Source of the DNA: Ereboglobus sp.
GTDB lineage: Bacteria; Verrucomicrobiota; Verrucomicrobiia; Opitutales; Opitutaceae
Assembly: GCA_029974595.1 (NCBI GenBank)
Contig: JARKRC010000005.1
Span: 1 to 64,000, forward strand
Reading direction: 5' to 3'
Length of the DNA: 64,000 nucleotides
A model generated the notes under the pieces. That model saw only the letters and a list, made by a program, of their open reading frames with translations, ran no database searches and was not told the origin of the DNA. Of this stretch, positions 1 to 6,796 are shown in pieces. How positions within the stretch are numbered: the stretch's first letter is position 1; each line of letters begins with the position of its first letter. Both the position numbers and the translations under genes were made by a program.

Positions 1-288
<288 letters not shown>

Positions 289-370
289 CACCGTTGCTTA
301 GTGGTGAATCCTTCTGTATTCTAACTTCTCCGCCCCCCGCCCGAACCGTTTTTAATGAGGGCGGAGTCGC

Positions 371-2593
371 TTATTGCTCCACCAGCCAGAGCACCGAACT
401 TTTCTGCGGGCGCAGGTTTTTGTGGCTGCGGGAATCCTGGATGCTCACGCCGACGTTCATCAGGAACTCGCCGGTGTAAAGCTGGCCGTCGTTCGCAAAC
501 GTGCCGCGGTCGGGTTCGCGGTTCATCTCCGTCACCTTGTAGGTTTTCGCCGGGTCGAGGCCGCGCAGCTTTATATCAAACGAAAAACCGCGCGAGGTGA
601 GATGATACAGGTTGTAAGCGAAAAGCACCGCCTGCTTTTTGTCCTTCGCCACATACTGGATGGCGGCGCGCCCGTTTTCATTATACGGCGAATACAATCT
701 ATACAAATCGCCGAACTGCACGACGGGGCGGATGAGCTTGTAGTTTTCGATGGCCTTCCTTGCAAAGTCGCGGTCGGCGCCGGCGAGGTCCTTCGGCTGG
801 AGCTCCATGCCGAGGCGGCCCGACATGGCCACGTCGAAGCGGAACTTCAGCGGAATCATCATATCGGTCTGGTGATTCGGCGAGGCGGAGACGTGGGAGC
901 CGGTGGCGATGGGCGGATAAATCATGTTGGTGCCGTATTGGATGAGCACGCGGTCAACGGCGTTGGTGTTGTCGCTGGCCCAGAACTCGTCGTGGTATTT
1001 CAGCGCGCCGTAGTCAACGCGCCCGCCGCCGCTGGAGCAGAGCTGGATGGTGATGTGCGGATGCTTGGCGCGCACGCGTTCATACACTTTGTAGAGGCCG
1101 TCAACATAGTCCTTCCAGAAGTGCTCCTGCCGGTCGGCGGGCAGCCATGCGGAGCCGACGCTATAGACGGGACGGTTCGCGTCCCATTTGATATAAGTGA
1201 TGTTGGGCGAGAGCGCGACGGTGTCGTCGAAGACCTTTGCGACGAAGTCCTGCACGGCGGGGTTGCTCAGGTCGAGCAGCCACTGGTTGCGGCTTTGCGG
1301 GATGTCGCGGCCCGGGCTTTTGACAATCCACTCGGGATGCTTTTTCGCGAGTTCGCTTTTCGGATTCACCATTTCGGGCTCGATCCAGATGCCGAAGCGC
1401 AGGCCCTTCGAGACGGCGTAGTCGGCGAGGTAGCCGATGCCGCGCGGGAGTTTCTTCTTGTTGACCTGCCAGTCGCCGAGGCCGGCGCGGGCGCTGTCGC
1501 GCGCGTATTTGCCGTTGCCGAACCAGCCGTCGTCGAGCACGAACATTTCGATGCCGAAGGCGGCGGTATCGTCCATCATGTCGGTCAATGTTTTCTCATC
1601 GAACTTGAAGTAGGCGCCCTCCCAACTGTTGAGCAGAATGGGGCGAAGCTGGTCGCCGTGATACAGCGCGTATTTGCGCGCCCAGTCGTGAAGGTTGCGC
1701 GAGGCCTGGCCCCTGCCGCGCGCGCTGTAGGTGAGCACCATTTCGGGCGTCTCCAGCGACGCACCGGCGTCGAGGATGCGCGTGGCGGCAAACGGGTTCA
1801 TGCCGGCGGTGATGTGCAGGGTCTCGCGCTCGTCGAGCGTGAAGGCCAGCTTGTAATTGCCCGACCACGCGAGCGTGCCGGCATACACTTCGCCGGACTC
1901 CTCCTCCGCCGCGTGTTCGAGAGAGAGCATGAAGGAGGGATTGTCCGCCATCGTCGCCTGCACGATCTTGCGGAACTCCTCGATGACCTTGCCGCCCGAG
2001 GTCAGGCGCTCCTCGGTGACGCGCATTTCGCGTCCCCATGCGCCGTGAAAATGGGTCAGCCAATACGCGCCGGCACGCAGCGGCAGATAGGCGGAGGCGA
2101 TGTTTTCCACGCGCACCGGGCCGGGCTCCTTGTGCGAGACGGTGACGCGCTGCGTGATGACGTTTGCGGCCTTGTGCGCGACGAGGCGCAGCTCGACAAA
2201 AAACGGATACTGTTTGTCGCGCAGGCGCACGACGGTTTCCTGACGGTCCGCGTCGAGCGCGCGCTGTTCGTGCCCGTCGTAAACAAGCTCGGTCGTCAGC
2301 GAACCGTCGGCGTGGATGACATTGAGCGCGAGATTCGCGTGCTCGACACCGCCGAAGGCGGGATAGACCTGGTTCTGGCGAACCGTCTTCGCGAGCAGCG
2401 CGCGGGTGTCCGTGGTTTTCGAGCCGTAATGGCGGAGCACCACGGGCGCGTTGGTGCCGGTGGTGACGAGCACGAGCGACGAGTCGGCGGTGGCCACCTC
2501 GATGACTGCGGCGTCCTCCGCGCGCAGCACGGCCAAGAGGCAGAGCGCCGGCGCCAGGAGGAGGATTGCGGGAAGTTTTTTGATGATGCTCAT
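371..2593 (-). CDS. Secreted GH36 alpha-galactosidase
   Basis: About 740 residues from the chosen ATG, which is followed by a basic n-region and a hydrophobic stretch (LPAILLLAPALCLLAVL) ending AEDAA: a signal peptide, so the enzyme should act in the periplasm or outside. An upstream ATG at 2644 would put 17 poor residues before this signal. The N-terminal beta-supersandwich is followed by a TIM barrel with NSWEGAYFKF, LDDGWFG near residue 354 and GIWIEPEMV. KWDANR carries the nucleophile Asp near 471, CSSGGGR the substrate loop, and SDNT the acid/base Asp near 541. These are the GH36 alpha-galactosidase signatures, and the length fits. The enzyme would release galactose from raffinose-type sugars, in line with the neighbouring GH32 genes. 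It is transcribed away from the regulator's promoter region, so it may have its own promoter in the 600-base gap. Confidence 0.92.
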   Translation of the reverse strand: MSIIKKLPAILLLAPALCLLAVLRAEDAAVIEVATADSSLVLVTTGTNAPVVLRHYGSKTTDTRALLAKTVRQNQVYPAFGGVEHANLALNVIHADGSLTTELVYDGHEQRALDADRQETVVRLRDKQYPFFVELRLVAHKAANVITQRVTVSHKEPGPVRVENIASAYLPLRAGAYWLTHFHGAWGREMRVTEERLTSGGKVIEEFRKIVQATMADNPSFMLSLEHAAEEESGEVYAGTLAWSGNYKLAFTLDERETLHITAGMNPFAATRILDAGASLETPEMVLTYSARGRGQASRNLHDWARKYALYHGDQLRPILLNSWEGAYFKFDEKTLTDMMDDTAAFGIEMFVLDDGWFGNGKYARDSARAGLGDWQVNKKKLPRGIGYLADYAVSKGLRFGIWIEPEMVNPKSELAKKHPEWIVKSPGRDIPQSRNQWLLDLSNPAVQDFVAKVFDDTVALSPNITYIKWDANRPVYSVGSAWLPADRQEHFWKDYVDGLYKVYERVRAKHPHITIQLCSSGGGRVDYGALKYHDEFWASDNTNAVDRVLIQYGTNMIYPPIATGSHVSASPNHQTDMMIPLKFRFDVAMSGRLGMELQPKDLAGADRDFARKAIENYKLIRPVVQFGDLYRLYSPYNENGRAAIQYVAKDKKQAVLFAYNLYHLTSRGFSFDIKLRGLDPAKTYKVTEMNREPDRGTFANDGQLYTGEFLMNVGVSIQDSRSHKNLRPQKSSVLWLVEQ

Positions 2594-2720
2594 GGGAAAA
2601 AGCGGGTTTCGCCAATCAAACAGCACTCCCGCGCTCCGACGCAAGTCCGGGGCGAAATAAAATCCGCCGCCGGGGCGCTGAGGATTACCGGCACGTTGGC
2701 GCGAGACGGCGAATGCCTTT

Positions 2721-2776
2721 CGTAGCGCAGGCTTCCAGCCTGCATTCCGGCAAGCAGGCTGGAAGCCTGCGCTACG
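2721..2776. repeat. Perfect 23-bp inverted repeat with 10-base loop
   Basis: The left arm (2721-2743, beginning CGTAGCGCAGGC) and right arm (2754-2776, ending GCCTGCGCTACG) are exact reverse complements around a 10-base loop. No T-run follows on either strand, so a simple intrinsic terminator is unlikely. It may be a REP/BIME-like element or a small non-autonomous mobile element. Confidence 0.9.
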
Positions 2777-2815
2777 GCGCTATCGCGGCAAATCCGACGC
2801 TTGCGTCCTTTGTGT

Positions 2816-2846
2816 CCTTTTCCGTGCTTCCGTGATTTATAAAACA
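2816..2846 (+). repeat. Dispersed 31-base repeat, copy 1
   Basis: Contains TCCGTGCTTCCGTGATTTAT followed by AAAACA. The same sequence recurs at 3127-3157 and, inverted with two or three changes, at 50446-50476. All three copies are in non-coding gaps. Confidence 0.9.
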
Positions 2847-2973
2847 TGAGCGGGATTGAGCGGAAAGAGGCGCACGGAGCGGCGGCGTCCCCGCCGCCGG
2901 AGGCGACACCGTCGCGCACGGTTTGGGGTTCGAGGAAATGCGATGAGGGTAATGGACCGGCAACACAACGATG

Positions 2974-3033
2974 CGTCCGAGAAGCGGGCGAACTTTTCTG
3001 GAGGAAAGCCAGGGTTCGCCCGCTTCGCGGACG
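2974..3033. repeat. 20-bp inverted repeat, 19 of 20 paired
   Basis: The arm at 2974-2993 (CGTCCGAGAAGCGGGCGAAC) pairs with 3014-3033 around a 20-base loop, with one mismatch. It lies in the same non-coding gap as the perfect hairpin but has a different sequence. Confidence 0.85.
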
Positions 3034-3126
3034 TATCTTCTTAGCGTCTTTCCGTGGGTTCCGCCTGACGGCTTCACCCCAGGGTTATTCATATTGAGCC
3101 GCTTCGCGGCTTTCAGAATTTCCCCT

Positions 3127-3157
3127 CCTTTTCCGTGCTTCCGTGATTTATAAAACA
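3127..3157 (+). repeat. Dispersed 31-base repeat, copy 2
   Basis: Identical to the copy at 2816-2846 over its whole length. It sits just downstream of the regulator's stop codon in the direction of that gene's transcription. Confidence 0.9.
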
Positions 3158-3193
3158 CAAACGGGATTGCGTGAGCCAGGCGCGCCTCCGCCA

Positions 3194-4351
3194 TCACCGC
3201 GGCAGGTAGGTCCCGCAGGATTCGCGCACGACGAGGCGCGGCGAGGCCAGAAAAGCGCAGGAAGGCGCGAGTGGATTCGCGAGCCGGCGCAGCATCGCAT
3301 CAAAGGCGAGCGACGCGATTTCCTCGCAGGGCTGGTGCACCGTTGTCAGCGGCACCGCGACCAGCGTGGCGTATTTGGCATCGTCAAAACCAGCCACGCG
3401 CAAATCGCGCGGCACGCTCAGGCCGAGGCGCAAAAGCGTCTGCATGAGGCGCGCCGCCGTGCTGTCGTTGGCGCACACGCACGCATCCCAGCGCTGGCGC
3501 ACAAAGACGCGCTTCACCAGCGCCTCGTCGGACGGGTTGCCCTCAATCAGGCTGTTGCGTCCCCAGCCTTCGATGCCCGCGCTGGCCATCGCCTCGCGCA
3601 CGCCGGCAATGCGCGCTGCCACCGTGGGCGCGGAAAGCGGACGCGAAAAAAACGCGATGCGGCGGCAGCCGAGTTTCAGCAAATGCGATCCGATCAGGCT
3701 GCCTGCAGCGACATTGTCCATGCTGGCGATGTCGAACGCGCTGCGCTCCGGAAAGTCCGCGAGATCGCGGTCGATCAGCACGACGGGGATGCCCGCCTGC
3801 TGGAGCTGGCTCGTGATGCGCAGGCTCGTTTCGCGTCCGCTTTCGGAAAGCTCCAGCGGCGCAAAAAACACGCCGTCGAGTTTTTGCTTGATGAACTCCG
3901 CGCAGAGCCGCTCCGCCTGCGCGCCCTCGGGCTTCGCGGCTTTTCCGTGGGGCGTCACGCCGGGCCTTGCGCTTTCCCAGATCATGCCAAAGCCGTGCGC
4001 GCGGGCGAGCCCCGCGAGTTGCGCACAGATTTTCTCGAAGATTTCCGTGGTCTCCCACTGCGGCGTGAGCAGCCCGAACTCGCGCTGCCGGGTGCTGCGC
4101 TCCGGGTTTTCAACGACAAAAGTCCCCACGCCCGCGCGGCGTTCGATGAGTTTTTCGCGCACCAGCTCCTGCAACGCGCGCGCCGCCGTGGGCCTTGACA
4201 CGCCGTGGCGCGACACGAGCGCGGCCTCGCTCGGGAGCCGCTGCGCGCCCTGATATTCGCCGGCGAGGATCTTTTCGCGCAGCCACGCGGCGATCGCCTG
4301 ATACTTCGGTTCGCCGGAATCGTCGGCGGTTTTCTTGTTCGGGGTGGTCAT
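3194..4351 (-). CDS. GntR/LacI hybrid transcriptional regulator of the sugar locus
   Basis: 385 residues. Residues about 15-85 form a GntR winged helix (YQAIAAWLREKILAGEY, LPSEAALVSRHGVSRPTAARALQELV, GVGTFVV). From about 95 on the protein resembles a LacI-type periplasmic-binding-protein sugar sensor (SLIGSHLLKLGCRRIAFFS, CVCANDSTAARLMQTL, VAGFDDAKYATL, TTVHQPCEEIA). This GntR-DNA-binding plus LacI-sensor layout is known from AraR-type regulators and is common in Verrucomicrobiota. It is divergent from the first GH32 gene with only 111 bases between start codons, so it probably controls the GH32-MFS-kinase operon and itself through the inverted repeats there. The inducer is not evident; fructose, sucrose or a phosphosugar is inferred. 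Confidence 0.88.
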   Translation of the reverse strand: MTTPNKKTADDSGEPKYQAIAAWLREKILAGEYQGAQRLPSEAALVSRHGVSRPTAARALQELVREKLIERRAGVGTFVVENPERSTRQREFGLLTPQWETTEIFEKICAQLAGLARAHGFGMIWESARPGVTPHGKAAKPEGAQAERLCAEFIKQKLDGVFFAPLELSESGRETSLRITSQLQQAGIPVVLIDRDLADFPERSAFDIASMDNVAAGSLIGSHLLKLGCRRIAFFSRPLSAPTVAARIAGVREAMASAGIEGWGRNSLIEGNPSDEALVKRVFVRQRWDACVCANDSTAARLMQTLLRLGLSVPRDLRVAGFDDAKYATLVAVPLTTVHQPCEEIASLAFDAMLRRLANPLAPSCAFLASPRLVVRESCGTYLPR

Positions 4352-4387
4352 GACATGTAATTATCCTGTAATGTCAGGTATATGACA
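4351..4387. promoter_or_regulatory. Candidate operator for the GntR/LacI regulator
   Basis: TGACAT at 4351-4356 is mirrored by ATGTCA at 4371-4376, and TGTCA at 4372-4376 is mirrored by TGACA at 4383-4387, giving three TGACA-type half-sites. They lie between the regulator start codon and the divergent GH32 gene, the expected place for a shared autoregulated operator. A TTGACA at 4406-4411 could be a -35 box for the GH32 gene, but no good -10 follows at the usual spacing. Confidence 0.5.
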
Positions 4388-4462
4388 GAGTTTATGCCGG
4401 CAGCATTGACAGGGATTTATCCAGGTCAAGCCTCGCGACAGCATTTATCCTTCCCTCCCTTT

Positions 4463-6784
4463 ATGAAAACACCGTCCCCATCCCTGGCGCAGCCTTCGCG
4501 ATGTGCATGCCTTATGAGCCTGTTTGTCATCGCCAGTCTGCTCACAGTGTTTTCGACGGCACGCGCGCAAACGCCGCAGGCTATTCTCAAGGATGCCGCC
4601 GCTATCTGGCACATGGACGCGCCGAAGACCGCCTCCGGCGCCATTTTATTCGGACGCGCGCTCGAAGGCGCGGAGCTTGCGGCCTCGCGCGCACGCGGCG
4701 GCGACGGACTCGCCGCGCGGTTTGCCGGCGGCTTTATCAAGGATGAGCAACTCCAGCCAAAAGGCGACCGGCTCACGCTGCTGTTGCGCATAAAACCATC
4801 GGCGGCCCTGCCCAACGGCGAACTGTTTTCCAAGCACGGCGGACATGCCAAAACCTCCTTCAATCTTTACGTCAACAGCGGGCGCATCGGTTTCCAGATC
4901 GGCACCAGAGAGGCCACCGGTCTTGCCGCGGACATCCGGCTTGAACCCGGCGCGATAAAGCCAGGCGCGTGGCACGACATCGTCGCCCGCTACGACGGAT
5001 CGCAAATCGCCTTGTTCGTGAACGGCAGGCGCGTCCTGTCCAAGCCGGCCTCCGGCGCGCTGCGTGAAAACGCCGAGCCGCTGACCATCGGCCGCCCGAT
5101 GCGCGGCGACATCGACCACGCCGCGCTCTGGACGCGCGCGCTTTCCGACGCCGAAATCATCGCCCTCAGCGGCGGCCCGGGGGCTGTCGCGCAAGCGCAA
5201 GCCTCGCGCCTTCCGCAAATCGAAGCCATCACCGGCAAGGACAATCTCACGACCGTTGACCAGCTCCGCGCCGCCCGCGAATTGCGCGCCAAGCTCGCCG
5301 ACGATCCGCATCGCCCGCGCTATCATCTCCGCCCGCCCGACGGTTATCACAAGGACATCAACGGCACCCTCTATTGGAAAGGTCGCTATCACGTGATGTT
5401 TCTCGGACGGCAGGCTCCCGACGCGCAGACGGTTTTGGAGGGACGCGACACCACCCTTCCGCGCGACACATGGCTGCACGCATCAAGCGCCAATCTGGTG
5501 CATTGGGTGCACCACACGCCCGCGCTCACGCCGGTTTTCGACGGCTCCATGCCACGCGGCATTTACAGCGGCGACGCCGTCAACGACGCGCCGGTGCCCA
5601 CGCTCATTTATCACATCCCCAACCAGGGCATTTCCATTGCCACCGCCGCCGACCCCAACGACCCCGAGTTGATACAATGGACGCCGCATCCGAAAAATCC
5701 CGTCATCCCCGTAAAAGGCGCGCCGCCCGAGGTGAACGTCTTCGACCCCGCCGCATGGCGCGAGGCCGACGGCACTTACTACGCCACCATCGGCAACAGA
5801 AGCAAAGCCCCCGGCTACAAGGGCGACGGCAGCAGCCTGTATCGTTCGCGCGACTTGATACACTGGGAGTATCGCGGCCCGTTCTATAAATCCGACCGCA
5901 AGTGGACGGAAGAATACGAGGACGCCGCCTGCCCCGATTTCTTTCCCATCGGCAATGGCAAACACATGCTTGTCATGCACGGGCATCGTCCTTTTCCGAT
6001 GGTCCATTATTACATCGGTGTCTGGGATCGCACGTCGGAGACATTCATCCCGGAACAGCACGAACGCATGACCTGGCCCGGCGGAACGCTCGGCGGGCCG
6101 GAAACCTTGCTCGATGACAAGGGACGCCGCATCTTCTGGGGCTGGGTTCGGGAGGGAGACGCCGCATCGTCCGCGTGGGCATCGGTCGCCTCGCTGCCCC
6201 GCATCCTCTCTCTTTTCCCCGACAACACCCTGCGCATCCAGCCTGCTCCCGAGCTTGAAGTGTTGCGCCACAACGAGCGCGTCCTCGAAAACATCACCGT
6301 CTCCGGCGAACGCGATCTGGCCGGCATTCGGGGCGACATGCTCGAAATCCGCGCGCGCATCCGGCCCGGCGCTTCCGGCAGATTCGGCATCGCCGTGCGC
6401 CGCTCGCCGGACAACGAGGAGCAGCTTCCCATCTGGATCAATCTCGACGAGCGCACGCTCACCGCCGATTTTTCCAAATCCTCCCTCGGCCCCGGCACGC
6501 GCTATCCGCGATCCGTCTATAAGGATTTCATGGACAGGCTGCCCGAAAACGAACGCTATGTGACCCGTCAGGTCGCCCCGCTCGCCATCGCGCCCGGCGA
6601 AACCGTCGATCTGCGCGTATTCATCGACAAGAGCGTCGTGGAAATCTTCGTCAACGACCGCCAATGCCTCACTCAGCGTGTTTATCCGACCCGCCGCGAC
6701 GCCACCGGCCTGGCCCTGCTCGCCGACGGACCGGCCATCACCGTCGAAAAACTCCAGGTCTGGGATATGCACCCGACACAATAG
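4463..6784 (+). CDS. Secreted GH32-like fructosidase with N-terminal LamG-type module (paralog 1)
   Basis: 773 residues from the chosen ATG, which starts a signal peptide (SLFVIASLLTVF then STARA-Q). ATGs at 4382 and 4394 would only add an unconvincing leader. Layout: LamG/concanavalin-like sandwich about 40-225, five-bladed GH32 propeller about 265-560, C-terminal beta sandwich to the end. GH32 landmarks are altered. The WMNDPNG nucleophile motif reads YHKDING (Asp near 298). The RDP motif reads VFDP (Asp near 428). The acid/base ECxD motif reads AACPD, with Ala near 489 where Glu is expected and another Glu three residues earlier. The protein is therefore GH32-like, probably acting on sucrose, raffinose-derived sucrose or fructans, but its activity is unproven. 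The next gene is a paralog starting 12 bases downstream. Confidence 0.83.
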   Translation: MKTPSPSLAQPSRCACLMSLFVIASLLTVFSTARAQTPQAILKDAAAIWHMDAPKTASGAILFGRALEGAELAASRARGGDGLAARFAGGFIKDEQLQPKGDRLTLLLRIKPSAALPNGELFSKHGGHAKTSFNLYVNSGRIGFQIGTREATGLAADIRLEPGAIKPGAWHDIVARYDGSQIALFVNGRRVLSKPASGALRENAEPLTIGRPMRGDIDHAALWTRALSDAEIIALSGGPGAVAQAQASRLPQIEAITGKDNLTTVDQLRAARELRAKLADDPHRPRYHLRPPDGYHKDINGTLYWKGRYHVMFLGRQAPDAQTVLEGRDTTLPRDTWLHASSANLVHWVHHTPALTPVFDGSMPRGIYSGDAVNDAPVPTLIYHIPNQGISIATAADPNDPELIQWTPHPKNPVIPVKGAPPEVNVFDPAAWREADGTYYATIGNRSKAPGYKGDGSSLYRSRDLIHWEYRGPFYKSDRKWTEEYEDAACPDFFPIGNGKHMLVMHGHRPFPMVHYYIGVWDRTSETFIPEQHERMTWPGGTLGGPETLLDDKGRRIFWGWVREGDAASSAWASVASLPRILSLFPDNTLRIQPAPELEVLRHNERVLENITVSGERDLAGIRGDMLEIRARIRPGASGRFGIAVRRSPDNEEQLPIWINLDERTLTADFSKSSLGPGTRYPRSVYKDFMDRLPENERYVTRQVAPLAIAPGETVDLRVFIDKSVVEIFVNDRQCLTQRVYPTRRDATGLALLADGPAITVEKLQVWDMHPTQ

Positions 6785-6796
6785 CCCTTTTGCGCC

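Larger units (their letters stand above)
2594..3193. other. Gene-free stretch rich in inverted repeats
   Basis: No convincing coding region lies between the alpha-galactosidase start and the regulator stop. The 600 bases hold two long hairpins, two copies of a 31-base dispersed repeat, and small palindromes such as a GGCGG/CCGCC pair near 2880 and an AGCCGC/GCGGCT pair near 3094. The promoter of the alpha-galactosidase should be here on the minus strand, but no clear -35/-10 pair was found. Confidence 0.7.

Noticed and set aside
374-2725. Long plus-strand reading frame (783 codons) over the alpha-galactosidase
   Set aside because: It is antisense to a gene with complete GH36 motifs; its translation has no recognisable domain, and G+C-rich codon position 3 gives such shadows.
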